64,000 nucleotides of DNA from Opisthorchis felineus (GCA_004794785.1 SJOL01006699.1:444825-508824); one strand, 5' to 3'. Counted from the stretch's first letter, positions 1 through 14,043 are shown. The notes: a model not told the origin generated them from the sequence alone. Numbers and translations are program-made.

Positions 1-2700
1 CACACGTGAGACAAATTTTCATTGTGTCACATGTGCAAGCATCCAAAGAAAGCGTTTGGCCAAAAACAGACACACGGGAAAAAAAGGAGAAATATGAACA
101 TAATAAAGCTGTTTGGAAGACAGTTGAACCTCATATTGTATTCGAGAAATAGAGGTGTGCACTCCACCTGAAGCACACGCGGTCACCAATCTTCAGTATG
201 TTGGAACGGGTGATTTGTAGGTTAAGTGTGTTTATTTCCCACTGCGCAGTGGTTTCACTACAAGGATGGCTTCGAGAGCTCCCAATTTTTAAAGTTTGAC
301 TGGGAACGTTTTCTGAAAACGGGTGCATCCAATTGGGACAGGTTTTAATGCTTTGCATTAAAACTTTTCACAGGTAACAAAAATCCTAGTTCACTAATCG
401 ATTGTCCACTCTATTGTTACGGAAAATAGCTTGTCCAAAAAGCAACGGGGTTTGCAACATGTGAGAACATTTGGGTACATATTAATCCATGAAAGATGTT
501 GATGCCGATGGTCCAAATGGAACCGGTGGACTCTGATGAAGCTTTTCCAGACAGTGGCCTGCACATCACAGTCGTTCAGTCTTGCTTGTGGGACCTGTTT
601 ATCCGATATAACAAAGCTCCGAAATCGTTATTAAGATTCTACTTAGAACGTGAACCTAAAAAGCGATAATTTTTTGTAATAGCAGTTTGTCTGGCAGCTT
701 GTTTAGCTGTTCATCCAAGTCGCCTAATGTTGAATGGTGGAGTCGAGTGCGCACCACCCTCCGCGGATGGGGTCCCCGTCACGCCACTGCCAATCGCTTC
801 AACTAGAACGAACCTGAAGTCTTCTGAATGTTAGGGAGACGTAGGTCATCCAACTATGGTGCTTACATTCTTCGAGTGCTGATCCACTAGATATTATGAA
901 TGGACATGACTTGGGATACATGACATCCGATATAACTGCTGCACTATCGGCAACCGGCCGAGGTTATGGCCACCGATTTGTACGTTGAGCTTGGCAAAGG
1001 TTTCTGCCCAATTTGCTTAACTAGGTTCCGTAATAGAACACCCTGTTCGGATGCAGTTCAGTAGAGGGGATGTGGAGGTTACTCTGTGAAGCATATCTTG
1101 ATACACGGTTGAAAATACTGCAAATGACATCAACTTTGGTGGATGAACCAGAGATTTTGATCACCGAGGATGACTTATAATGAACGAATCTGAGTATTTG
1201 TTCGAAACCCAGCAAACCCTAGCCAATGAACTCCCTGTGTGTTATTTTGTACAGTAGCGGCCCTCTTGGATTCCCTGTCCCGAATAGAGACCTGCCGGAC
1301 GAAGAAGACCAGCTAGGCCTAGTTTCACTGAATCAGTAAGTAAAATGTTAAAGTTCCCTAAGGAACGAAGCAAATTTCGGCACCCTAGGCCTTATTTTCA
1401 GAACTCACACAATGTGCAATCTTTTTGGCTTGGGAATCGATTTCTGTTTGTCTGCTTTCGACTACAGAAGCCAAGTGTAGCTCCACTCGTTTCCACCGGT
1501 CCGCATTCACTATATTGGCTAACGAACACGCCAAAGAAAATTGCCGCAACGCTGCATTGTTCCGCAGAATGCGTGTAATAATACAGATCAAGAGAACAAC
1601 CAAAGAGCTGGAGGTTAGCGTTTTTTAGTCTAGTATTTCCGGTCAGTGTTTGTGCATACCCTCTGACACGCTAGTTCACTCCCTCCCTAACAACGCACTG
1701 ATGGTCAACTAGGTTGATAATAAACTGTCTGGAATTGAATCGCCTGACTCAGCAAATAAACCGATGGCCAGTATCTGCACTTCATAAGCTTTTTCCCATT
1801 CAGTACAAAAGCCTACTAAACTCTGCCTTGCAATATAGACTTATGAAAACCTGTATCTTGAGTATGTGGAGGAGCACCAGTTATTGCAATATTTCGAAAA
1901 GGTGTTTACTCTGACAGGCTCATTGGGTGTAACCGGAAATGCAAGAGAACCACTGATGACGGTTTAAACGAAACAAATCTATTCTGATGTACCAGGTGCC
2001 GATAAAAGTGTCGTACTGTTTGAAACACACAAATTATGGTCTTAAAATGCATCTTCAGTACAGTCTAAATAAGAATGGCTGCTCATTCAAGGGGGCTAGC
2101 ATTGCTACCCATCGAAACACCACACCCATTCCTATCAACCAGTCATTTCCACCTGTCATTTCACCTAAAGTTGTGGTGAGACGAACCTTGAAAGAGCTGG
2201 TACGCAGCTTGAAATGTTGAAAAAGCAAACCTGCCAAATCGAACTCCAAGTCTGTTAAACGATCAGAAACCTGCCGCCAGCAGGATAGATTCAAGTAGTA
2301 CACCTCTGTGATTGGGAGAAGGCTAAATATTGAGTTACAGTCGTCGTCCAAAGTGGTTACGAGATGCGCTCGATCAAGGCCCCTGAAGTTTCATGAACTA
2401 CTATTGATCGGTCAACGCGGGCAGTTGTTGTACACACCAAAAGACCTTAGAGTAATCCTGGAGCTCACCATCTTCTCACCAATAGCACAATAATGTTCAT
2501 TACTGATGTTCCTCCACTGTAGAAACATTATTTGTTGGAAGCCGCATTGTGGAAATAGAGGAGAAGCTGGTGTGAAAGGCACCTTACACCATCAAACACT
2601 CGTTCAGATAATCTGGCTAGAAAGTGAAAGCGTGAACGATGAGCACTGATATTTTTCAGCGTCTCTAGTTATGTACAGAAAAGCAATTCGAACCGACAGA
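1..2700. other. No supportable gene
   Basis: Short open frames of 60-98 codons occur on both strands, none with convincing splice sites, domains or composition. No repeat shared with the rest of the window was noticed. Confidence 0.5.
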
Positions 2701-2713
2701 ACCTGGACGAGTT

Positions 2714-3010
2714 GCAATCGCTTTCACAGGGTTCTATCGGGCCTACGGTTGATCATCTCTCTGCGTCCACCATGCTTAATTGGGACTACGCGAGACATGG
2801 TAGTCAGAGTCCTGAAGACGTCTGAGTTCCGGTGCTCGCATAGGCCACGTCTCACAACTACAAAACAAAACAGTCGCGTGAGATTCACAAGTATTTCGTT
2901 CAGCTGTCACATATGTCCCAGATTAGCAAACGTGATCCGAGTCTTAGAGATTCGTATACTGACCTCATCTATCACAATCGGAGCTTATACAACTACTACG
3001 ACACGTAAAT
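2714..3010 (+). other. Weak coding-like pair of segments, plus strand
   Basis: After GCTTTCACAG a 30-codon frame runs to SPED, where a weak GTCTGA donor occurs. An acceptor TTTCGTTCAG about 85 bases later opens in phase 0 with MSQISKRDPSLRDSYTDLIY and reaches a TAA at about 3007. A 123-codon frame in another phase covers the same interval. The evidence is composition and phase only, and the donor is poor. Confidence 0.15.
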
Positions 3011-3338
3011 CGCTTCACAAAATCGAGTGGTATGTAAAGTGACCTTATGACATTGAGCTTTGTGAGTGTAAATAGCATGTAATGAAAATGGACGACTTTA
3101 CCATTCAAGCAACTATTTAACCATCATGGTTTTGAGGGTAATTGACAGAGTGTGGAGATGTGGTTAACGTGATCCATACCAAACCAAAATCCCGCTTCCT
3201 ATTGTCGAGTCAATGTGTGGCGAGCAACGAAATACAGGTGACACCAAAAATCTCGCTACAAATAATTCAGGCTGAGTGCCGTATAATTGCCGCAATCACT
3301 ACGGGATCCTTTTACATACGGCGCTATTACCAACACTT

Positions 3339-4219
3339 CTACTTATTTAGGATAGCCTCCGTTTCCCAAAAGACGGCATCTACAGCAGAAAAATGTCGAC
3401 TGGGGACAACAACTTTGTCCTTCAGCAATGCCAGCTGGAAGACCTCCTGACCAATATATGGGTGACCCTTGAGAGGTGATATGCAGTCAGGCCGTAACAG
3501 AGTTTCATTTTCACCGTCCACGGTTCCAATACAGTCCGAAAATCTGGTTGAATAGCATCAGGCAGTAATGAGGATTGTCGTTCAAGGTGTCAGGACCAAA
3601 GATCGGGAAGTCTTTCTATCTTTGCCCCCAGCTTGGTGCTGAACGGCTCCGAGGAACGAACGCACGGATCAACCAAATAATCATTGGTCATTCGGGCATT
3701 CATCTTGTGTCTACCAAGCCTCACGGTAGATACGCTCGCTCAAGATTATCTGACTTCTGGTCATTTGTCGGGCGGAATTATATTCCGGACCAGCGAAAAT
3801 CAAGCCTTGCAACTGCTCCTTCTGATATCAACTATTTGAAGCTGGCTGTACCGTGCCGCAGGCGAAACTCCCATCACTGGGCAAAGATGTCACCATCTCG
3901 TTCCGGTACGAACAGACACCGGACGTTGGAACCGTTGGGAAAGCATTCACAAGAGGGTTCTGGAAATTTTTTAAGCTTTGGGATTTGCAAGCACTTCAGT
4001 TGCTAAGCCACCTGCCAGCCACTTTCGAGCCCCTGGAAAGCGGATGAGCGTGTTGTCAATATCTACACGAGTGTTGCAAAAGTCAGTTGTTGATCTAGCC
4101 CATTGGCAAATGATAGCGATGTGGTGAATGTGGGCTTGTGGCTGACACACTACTTGGATGGAAACGATTACGGTCATTCCGTGATTTAATAATTCATACT
4201 CAATTTCTTCGGCCAGCAA
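3339..4219 (-). pseudogene. Minus-strand coding-like stretch with shifting frames, gene or relic not decided
   Basis: Several adjoining minus-strand frames look protein-like: 4219-3971 (starting LAEEIEYELLNHGMTVIVS), 3970-3840 after the acceptor AAATTTCCAG, a following segment in the same frame after one TGA, and 3552-3339 (including SPLKGHPYIGQEVFQLALL) ending in TAG. A 30-nt GTACAG...TATCAG intron could remove the TGA at about 3830. The next join gives another TGA. The interrupted but overall open pattern fits either a gene with several very short introns or an old degenerate copy of a mobile element. No family was recognised. Confidence 0.28.
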
Positions 4220-7200
4220 GTAACTTATAAGTCGTTTGCTGGTGTTTGTACGTACGGCGTCTCATCCACGTTGATCACTCAACTGAGTCTCAGATGCGCC
4301 GAGATTGTCCATTTGTCCAATCAAACCACAGACAACCGCAGTGATATGTGAGCTCCTTATTCGCCGTAATGAGGCACCCATAAAAACTGTTCTTGGTGGC
4401 TTCCAGACACAGTCACTTGGGGCGTAACAGGGCGCGATAAACAGGCAACGTTCAACTTGTCGTCTTTCAGATTCGTTCATAGGCGTTGCCAGACAAACTC
4501 TACAGATGCAAATATCAGCATGTATCCCATCTTACAAGGGTCCCTCCAGCTGGTGACTTAGGACAATGCCGACACCTGAATATCTGTCCAGCAGCCTGTG
4601 GATCGACAGAGTTGCGCAGCCTGAAGCCGCAGGGAAATGATGGAGCAGTTAACTTATCGGTTGTGCCTGGATCTTGAGTGCGTTTTTCTACACGCAACAC
4701 GCAAAACCCATATGCGTCCGGTGTCCAAGCAACAGCAGCCTGTTGTCTTACATCCTTGACGGTGCCAAAATTAAAGGCAGTCAGACAAACCAGGTGTTGA
4801 GGTTTGAAGCCCAACCGAGATTGTCGGTTCCGACATACGCGCAGATGCCTGGGCTAAGGTCAGTGCCAAACGATTGGAATCATCATTTCAAACAGATGGT
4901 CAATAAGGACAGCAATGAGAATGAGGAGGGGTGGGAAAGAGTAAGTTTGTGAAAGAAGAATAAGGCAGGTGTCAGAAGAGGAGTGTTTTTGCTTACCCTT
5001 CCTGTTACATGGAGTATATAATGCGACCAGGTTAATGACGCCACGCTACGATGAATGTGGCATGTGATTATTCCTGGTTGTAAGAGTTCTGGTTATAACC
5101 AGGCTATAACCGGCCTGGGATGCTGCCATGACACCCAGTTCTAGAAAGATGACGATTTAAACAACCAACCCAAACCTAAGGCTGAAAAGCCCGACTACAA
5201 GGCTGCAGTGCTTGGTAAGAAATGATACTGTGTCTAACCCTTTTTTAAAGAATGAGTCGGAATACGTTCAAACTAGCAAACTGGAAGATAGGGAGACTTC
5301 GTTGGTCAGTCCATAACTACTGACCATCCGGGCATGAGAGACTACCCATGGGTCTTACTGACACTCCCCAGTATGTCTCAGTGAGTCGCGGAGGCGCACA
5401 TGACGGTAAACTTCAACCTATCCACGAGGTTACCTTCGCTATACAGACTTCTTAGTGTGTGGCATAGATTATCATATTCACAGCACTAGCGCCTAAATAG
5501 TCCTCCTTTTGTCCTGTCTTGCTCATAAGGCTTCATCGGTGGTGCTCAAATTTATCCGTGTCGGACTTCGGGCCCCAATCATTCGACATCCGATGTGAAT
5601 ATCCTGCCATTAGTCGAACAGCACACGATCCCGACCGAATTCATGGGGCTGAATATAACAGATGAATAAAGCCGTTATTATGGCTACGCCAATGGAGTCT
5701 GCGTTTGATGGCTTTAGGTGGATTCGTGGAAAGTAATTCTGAAATTCAACGTTTCGCTCAAAGTGTTGTGTTATTACAACGATGTGGTTTCCGTCCGCAG
5801 AATGTACCATGAGATAGAGTGTATGCCTATGATCTAAGCGTTTGGCCTTTCACCTGCAAATGAGTAGTATGGACACACCTTCCTTCCCTCGTTATGCTGG
5901 CTTTCTCACAAAAAGATTCGTTTCCATCGCCAGTAGTTAATTAGGTGAATACATTTCTCCATGACAACCTACAAAGAGGTGAATTTATGAGGCAAGGCTC
6001 CTGTAAAGAGGGAAATGGTTTCGAAAAGGAACTTAGAGAAAATGTGTAAGCTTTAGTAGACAGACACAAATGAATCCAGTGGCAGGCTTGTTAGGACATT
6101 ATCTAGGATTTCGTTGACGAATGCGTTCAAACTCACTGACAAATGGCGTACCAAATGTGGTGTGGACCCCATCGTATGGCAATAATTTAAATTTGTGGGT
6201 GGTACGGGGTGTGTTTTCGGCGACTTTTGCAGCTCTTCGACCACGTTAATTTACCAACAACACAAAGAATATGGCAGTCGAATTCCTGGATAGTCAGCGT
6301 TTCAACATTACCTGGATGCTAGACCTCAGCAACGTTTAAATTGGTGTCACGTGTGTCGTATTGGTGAATTTATAACGTATATAAACATGAACTCGTGATT
6401 CATGAATTTCATGCAGAAACAACCTACAAATCGATACACGGTTTTCACTACAACATGCGGTTTTCATGTGGGTGTGGCGAACTCGGACTCAGCGTGCAAA
6501 TATCGAGGGCTGTTTTACGGTTGACGAACAACGACAGTTCGTCTCATATTCGTCAAATGCTCAGACAAGACGATAATATCATCAGTGCGCTGACATCAAC
6601 TTATTTTTGTCCATCAAAAATCAATCACGTGTTGTACCGTTATATGTTTGTCTCATATCTGGCGTGGATTTGCTTGCCTGGTTTGTCACATGACACTAGG
6701 TACCACTTAGAAAAGTAGGGACAAATTCCAGGGTAGTTTGTGAAAACAACGCAAGGTTAACTATTGTCTTCGTTACCTATAAAATACCTATGAAGGTACA
6801 CCTCTTCCTGTGTGCTTGAAACATCAGTAACACAATCTGATTTGCCAGAAGTTAGACAAAAGTAAACACAGTTTGTCAGCTTACTTGCTTGAAAACACGT
6901 GTATTGTTTAAAGTGTGATATGTGTTATTAACGAGTAAACTAAAAAAGGATATCACACACAAGAAAGCCCCTCGTTTTAATTCTTACACAGGATGCTACT
7001 GGAAGCTGAATCGTGGCATCTCGCCCTCCTAAAATATTGTCCTAAAAGTGACGTCCAAAAGAAGACTCTCCCCGTCCAATCCTGCAGAGTTCTGGTAGGA
7101 ACTGGTGTGTGATCACTTTGAAGGCTGCCTTCACAAGGATCAAGTGATTGTATACTTGCACTTCTGTTCACATTCTGGCTCTAAGTGCGTATTTCAATAG

Positions 7201-10200
7201 GCACTTTACGCATAAAATATGATCCTTATTTTTACGGTAAATAAGACTGAACTGACAATCTTATTGGTTGTACGTTACGGACATTTTTCACCAAAGACTA
7301 TTCAAGGAGCCAGACTGGAACTAATCATGAGCGAGTTATTTGGAATCATAATTACGGTTACAACTTTTCCGATGTTAGAAAAAGCTCATAAATGGAATAG
7401 TAGTCAATTATAAGGTCCATTCGAGGTTCGAATCCGGTCCGTCAAAATGAAATTACGCTTCCTGATACAGGGAGGCTGCTGAATTGTATTTCAGACTGAA
7501 CGGTCCACTCATGATGTCATGTCTGTACGTGGCTAATAAAATCACACAGATATTTGTGTCGAGACACAGGCAAACAGGCAAAAGCTGAACAACCATAATT
7601 TCCTTGAAAATCACAGGATTATTTCAATATTACTGAGTATTAGCAATCATTGAAGGAATTGGAGCCGGTTTATGTTCAACTGTGACTTTTCAACTCCCCC
7701 ATAACATCACCAGGTCACATTAAGGAACGCTTAAATAATTGGGTTTTATGTGCAGTTGTGTCAGGATTTTGGTGGTTTTCAGTTTAAAATGTAGGCTTTT
7801 GACTACAAGGTATTGTAGCAATTGAAGAAAATCATGTGGAATTCACCAAAAAAACGCTCGTTTCTAACAGAGTCTATTGTTGATGGAAGCAGAAAATCCT
7901 GCACTCCACCTAAGATCGTAATAAACCAAAATCCGCTAGGAATAGGCGTAGAAACCCCACAGGCATATAAAAACCTCCAATGATCTCAATACGAAATGTT
8001 TGTATTCACTTGTTTCATATTCTTTAATTCAAGCGCGGACATTGTCATAAACATTATTTTTGAGGCTCTCCAAGCATTCCCAATATGAAAATAGTTATCA
8101 TTCTTAAAAAAAATCCAGGCTGAGTGCCTCAAAAAACTCTGTCAGTTACCATCAGATAAGGCTAGGCAATCCAAGTCTAGTAATGAGTACTTCAGTATTC
8201 TGAGTAAGATTATTTGCACAAGAATGCGTCTATGCTCCGAACAAATGCAAAAATTATCGTGTTCAGCTAAACCTCATCGACACATGATGGTTAGTACGAA
8301 AGTATTGCATAAATATGCATATCCATGGGCGAAGTATTCTGGCTACCAATAGGAAAGCTTCTTAATAAATGAGAAGAAAAATTCTGAGTAAACTCTGAAC
8401 GGAGATTTACACATCTATGGTGAAACAGCAGATTTCATTTTAATTGGAGACAAATTTCGTTGTTGATTGTGTATTCAATTAAGACAGGAAGTTTGGTCTG
8501 CCTAGTATAACGTTAGCGAGATGTTATCACAACTTTTGGTGAAGATGAATCTGTTGACTGGATAACAGGAAATCGCCAAGCTTTCATTTTGAGTTTAGTT
8601 AGACAGTACGAGTGCAGTTAGTTTGAATTACTGAGCTGATCAACCAGACGTCAGTTTTGGCTGTTTCCACCTGATGTTGCTGGTCCGAGGTTACAACTAG
8701 TGGGCTCAAGAATTATGAGCCTCGCGGGACGGTATAGTATGCAACTGTCAACGTGTAACCATGACAGTGTTCGGTTGACCAAGTGCAAGGTAAGTTCCAA
8801 AATAGAGTCAAATGACTCAATGTAACCCAAACAAATATCGTTGGTGTTGTTATCGGTTATGATTTTGGACATTCATGCATTTAGAAGACTTCCTAATTTA
8901 TTTGCGGAAGAGATAACATAAATTTGTCGGTGGACAACCCCCAATTATGTTCAGGTCAGTAATAAAAGAGATGGAGTCCCCTTACCAAAACGTCCGTGGT
9001 CCGTACAGCACAATGCCTGACTTGATGAAAATGCTTAGAAGCAAGATATGTGACAGAGTACACTCCGAAACCTCATTTTTTACTGGTGTTACTGAATAAA
9101 ACTAGAGACGAGTACAAATGATCAGGTTGAGGATATGTAATAAGACCGTCAGGATTATTGATTAAAGTTGGCCCGAACAAGCATCCGTGTGAAGGATGGG
9201 ACACAGTTTGAATAACATAAACTATCACCTGAATGCTTCAGGACGACTGTAAATGACGTCAAAGGTGTTAAAATCAGGACTCTAAACTAAAGTTACGTAA
9301 CCGACTGTATTAACCTACAAAAACTGAATGAATGAATGACATGACATGAATGGCCGCATGTCTCTAGAGAACATAAACGTCAACTTATCTCTTCTAAAAG
9401 AGAGTTCAGCTGCACAGAGTATCAACTAACAAAGTCCACAAAGCAGTTTTGGATTTTTTTCGTTTTCAGATTGGCCACGTATTTTTTAATTTTTTACTTT
9501 CAACATTTTCAACCTATCCATGAAACTCCTGACTCGTGTATAGTAGCCGTATGTGGCGCACACACTAGGCTTCATTGTATAGGCGACTTGTACGGCAACG
9601 TTTGATAGAACTAGTCAGAAATCAAGGCAATTTTCATATTACAATTGATATCACTTAACAACCTCAATGCTTTGCTTCAGTCTTGCATACGAAAAACGGT
9701 TTGCAATCACCTATTTTCTAAATCATTCTGCTGAGGACGGTGGGTAATTTTCAACGCAGATTCTACATGTGTCCTTCTTTGTTTCCGAAAGGCCAAGCGA
9801 AAAAAACGAGGGAATGCTAAATAGTGAATACCACCAAAAAATTTCCATGGCCTGAAGAATGGATTTACTGGATCCCAAGCCTGTAATTCTACACAGTCTT
9901 ATTGTACATGTTCAAACTGGATTCAATAATTTGTCCTTGGAAAGCTGAAACTTGGAGAACAACAACAGCGTAATTCTGATGAAACCCAGTATGACACTCA
10001 CATGAGTGTCAGAATGGTTGTCGGGTACAATGGATAGTCTTGTGTTTAGCAGAAAATCAATGTGAATTTAGCATTGCTTTGACTCGCACACATCATCATC
10101 ATTGAAAGCAACACATCAGTAAAACATACTGGTGCTCAAAAGCTACACTACCATGAAAAAGCAAGTCTTGGTAAACATCAGGAAGTAAAGCAAAGGCGGG

Positions 10201-11219
10201 AGCTTAGTGAGAAAAAAACAATATCTACTAGAAAAACAATCTAAAATAATGTGTCTACACCTTAGAAGAGCATTAGGAAACGCAAATGAGCATCTTGTCA
10301 GAGTAATGCACTACCAACTGGTTTGACCCATCGTTCATTTCGAAATTCCTCCGACATTATCCCAACGCACAACGACAGGCGAACTTTAGCGATGCAGTCA
10401 GGCTAGGAAATAACTGGATAGATTGCAAACAAAGATCTTACAACACACAGTTTGACTGTCCACTTCTTCTTCTCATATCCCCTAGTCATAACCTGTATTT
10501 TGCGAAGTTTGTACCAACAATCCCTCTGGACAGAAAACAACGCTTTCATCCGTAGACGGTGGATGGACATACGAAATACGTGTCTCAACCACCTCAACTT
10601 GGTAAGTTTAATCTGCTGGTTTAACGAATCAGAGTAGTTACTAAATGCTTACTTATGCACCATCTGGTTGCGTGCTCGCTGCAGTCAGTTAACTCGTGCT
10701 ATGCTGCGGCACAGACAGCAGCACCTTTGAATTCATAGCCTTCGGACTTCTATTAAATGCTTTTCTCTTGCAACTAACGGTATAGGATCATCTCTTCATC
10801 CAACGACATCATAAAACGGTCGTCTGCATCTCTGCATCCGTTTTTCTGGCTTTAGCATGCACCATTTCGCAGCATAGCCAATATACCCTCAATAGTAATG
10901 TGAACATGTGTAATGATTCGACTTGTAGATCAAGTTCTTCGAAAAAAGGTTCTCATATTAAACAAGATGTAAGTTCAAGCAGGAAATAACAGAGGTGAAA
11001 TCTTTGGGAATGTCTTACTGATGACCCCCGAAAAGGACAATGCCGGAATGGAACTACAAGAGTGTTTTATTGTGCAAGCTTTCTTGCACTGTCTGAGGCA
11101 CGCCAACCAATTGTTTCAACCCACGTTATTTTAGGTTTCCTCGTCGTACTGCCAAACTGTCCTTCCCACTCGAAGTGGTGCGCCTAAAAGGTGAATTCAA
11201 CGTAACATGTAGCTGTGCT
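4220..11219. other. Long gap: scattered weak frames, mostly featureless
   Basis: From 4262 to 4950 the DNA is GC-richer and open in several frames on both strands (for example 4814-4515 minus), possibly an extension of the coding-like stretch at 3.3-4.2 kb, but no model could be built. The rest is AT-rich and shows nothing except the tRNA remnant at 7.4 kb and a short TGAATGAATGACATGACATGAATG run near 9.3 kb. Confidence 0.45.
7418..7445 (+). repeat. Box B-like tRNA remnant
   Basis: GAGGTTCGAATCCGGTCC matches the polymerase III box B consensus GGTTCGANTCC exactly. A degenerate box A-like AGCTCATAAATGG lies about 40 bases upstream, but no cloverleaf could be drawn. It is probably the end of a decayed SINE. 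Confidence 0.3.
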
Positions 11220-11311
11220 GGCTGTTGATCTGTTCGCCGGGCATGGCAAATGACGTTTCGTCACCATACGAGGAGATATCATTAGTCCGCTAGTTGGGTG
11301 GGTACTTGCTC
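11220..11311 (+). repeat. Foldback family B, left arm
   Basis: CTGTTCGCCGGGCATGGCAAATGACGTTTCGTCACC and ACGAGGAGATATCATT align with the left arm of the 29 kb element. The following AGTTGGGTGGG matches the spacer. The right arm is lost. Confidence 0.5.
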
Positions 11312-13537
11312 TTTGTCTGCGTGCGTTTGTATGACATTCTAAGATCATCTGTTATCTCCTAAAGTGATTGGGTAATTGGGAAACAGCGTTTTCATGAATT
11401 TCTTGGTCCGTTTGTGATCTTTTTGTGTTGCGGTTTGCGTTCCTTTTAATCGATTTGGTATTCCAAAGCCTTCTATTTTTGGTAGTTTTAGTCTTTGCTT
11501 TGATTGACCCCTTCTCAGTTTGCATCGCACTGTGGTCTGATCTTCCCGAGAATGATTGGTTGGTTGCAACGCCCTCGGTTCTCTATTGTAACGGCTGGAG
11601 ACCCCGCATTTGGCACTTTGATTTACTGGCTGGAAGTCCCTTCCAATCAGATGGATGTGTCCGTTTGAGTCGCGCTGTCGTGTTTCTTCTATGAGGCGCT
11701 GCTCTGGTTTTTGTGCAGTTTACAGATCCGTAGATTTGGCATTCCAATAATCATAAGGGTTGATAGACAAGGTCAATTTCGATATGTCTGTTGATAGCTT
11801 CTTCTGTGGAGTATCACGCTTGAATAAATTCACTTTCTTCCTTCACTTTTGTTTGAGCCAGTATACAAACGCTGCTTCAGTGGAACTTGTGTCATTTCTA
11901 AGCTTTGTGCATGGAGATGAGCAAAAATTGATCGTGTCTTTCAGCAGCGAGCTTGTGTTCATGTACCTTTATACTGAGTCAGAACTTCTAGTGACCCAGG
12001 CTAGCTCCAATGACGAATGCACATGATGACTTCCGCTCGATTCAGCTTGAGAACTATCATCTCAAACAATATCCTTTATTGGCACTGATTCTCTGCAGAA
12101 TGATTCGTGATCACTCCTTAGTGAGTGACCTGCTCAGACCTGTATATACTGCTTGACCTCACACCTCTCCACACATTAGAAAGTCATGCTCAGATTGCAC
12201 TGCTTCAGCTTTTTACGGTGTTATTTTGTCGCCCATATTACACCGGCTGTAATATAGATTCCTCATCAGTAATTGGTTTGAATGATTCAACGCTGTGAAT
12301 GGAAATGTGGTTGGCTGTGCATCTGAATCAAAGGAGATAGCTGGGATGTGCGTACTGTCGTTGAGATGGAAGTGCGCCACATGCCATACAATGTTTTATC
12401 TCAGGTCAGCCTAACATTATGGCTGATTTATACATGTGTATTTCTTTCTCAATCGTTCATTCAGTTTGTAATACTGAATGACGAAATAATAACTATTTTA
12501 CTATGACAAACTATTTCTAACTAACTAATTGACTATTTCACTAACTATAATGACTACTAATAACAGCAAGCTGGCAAGTTTTGGAGCAAGAAAGTTGTGT
12601 TTTGACCAATGACTCCACCAAATTTACTGTTCCAGCGAAATCGAACACGGGTCAGTCGGAAATATCGTATTTATGGACGCAAGTGCGAGAGAAGAAATGA
12701 CCACAGCGCTTCCACAATTACTTTAAAGTAGGGACACAACTCATCAGGGAGCCATCATTACAGCGAGCCATTGCTTTTTGATACATCTTGGGGAGCCGGT
12801 CATTACGTGAACACGTAATGTGTTTTCCTCGATGAGTGGCGCTGTACTCTGTCCAAATGCAGGTTAATCATAATGCTGATCAGCCGCTCGTGACCGAAAC
12901 GTTAATTACTCGAAATTCTGGCCAGGCGACCGTGGTTTCAAAAAACCCCGAAGTTAAGTAATACGAAACAACCGTAGAGTTCTCCTAGGCTATTCAGCAT
13001 AGACTGGCTTCACAGATGAATGAAACTTCGGCTGGAAACATCTTCACCTGTCAGAAGTGAGACCAGTCTCAAATTCCTGGTCGGTTTGGAAAAATTGTTT
13101 TAGTGCGTGCTGAAACTGAGCAACAAATCGATGCTGGATACGGAGAAGGCAAGTGACTGGGAAGCGATAATAACCACCGAAACAGTAAGTAAACTGGTAC
13201 GAATTACTATGCAATTCAAAATGCACAAATAACTCGAAATGGGGTTAACTGCCATTGAGTCGAAGCTGGCCATATGAGAGAGCAAAGATTTTCAATCGGG
13301 ATTCATATTTTTTCGGATAACTTGCATCTCGAGCGATGGCTTTTTCTTTCCTAACACCACAGCCTAAGTACGATAACAGGACCTATCTCCAGGGGGTTCC
13401 TACTGGTTCATAAGACAAAACAGAACATGAGAGGTGTCTACATGAACGAATGTGTTTAATCTTCTCCAAGCTCCTTTATTCCTAACGGCAAATAACCTTG
13501 GAAAGACGTTCTGGACAACAAACCAAGCGAGCACGTC
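11312..13537. other. Gap with low-complexity stretch
   Basis: Around 12,475-12,560 the sequence is built from loosely repeated ACTA/TAACTA words. A perfect 8-base inverted repeat (CATTCAGT...ACTGAATG) lies at about 12,458-12,480 just before it. No gene is supported. Confidence 0.4.
12801..12820. repeat. Perfect short palindrome
   Basis: CATTACGTG, two bases AA, CACGTAATG: nine bases on each side pair perfectly. It contains a CACGTA/TACGTG pair resembling a half E-box or a bZIP site. It may be chance or a protein-binding site. Confidence 0.4.
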
Positions 13538-14043
13538 TCAAATATGGCTTTTCATAACCGCTAGACAACGCGGGAAAGTAACCGTGGGATCAGCACTAAG
13601 ACCAGTTGGTGGATGCGTCAGCTTATTAGGCAGCGGCAGAGTCGGTAGCGGGAGACCAGAGGTTACCAAGGCCGGCGTCAGCACTGCCTGCGGACAGCTC
13701 ACTGGAGGAAAGGGTGGCTGCATATTAGGGCCTGGAGCCTCCGTGGGTGGATGCTGTAAATGATGTGATTGATCGCATCGGTGTGCCGTCCGAGAAGTAT
13801 GGGATGCTAATCCGTCATCGAATTCACACTAAGGAATAAGCCGTATGAACTTCTTTGAACAGGAGAAGGCTACGTTGCCATCGATTGTACTGGGTAAGCG
13901 GAAGGATGAGTCGGGGGAACAGCAGTTGCGGAAAAGTAAGGATTTGTCGTAGTAGGTTGCTGAATATGACCCGTATGTGGCGTGGGAAAGTGTTCTGAGT
14001 ATGGCAGGGCCGTCGACAAGGCCGGTTGTTGTGATCTAGTAAC
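13538..14043 (-). CDS. Proline/threonine-rich two-exon gene fragment (C-terminal part)
   Basis: Exon 14043-13891 begins after TTCTGAGGTTCAG and codes 51 residues rich in Pro, Thr, Gln and Tyr, such as SEHFPTPHTGHIQQPTTTN. The intron 13890-13829 (62 nt, GTACAA...CCTTAG) is not a multiple of three. After it, exon 13828-13538 codes 96 residues to TGA, including HLQHPPTEAPGPNMQPPFPP. Proline richness continues across the join although the genomic frame changes, which supports the splice. The composition suits a low-complexity tail of a transcription or RNA-binding factor, but no folded domain is visible. Upstream exons were not found; the donor is weak. Confidence 0.42.
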
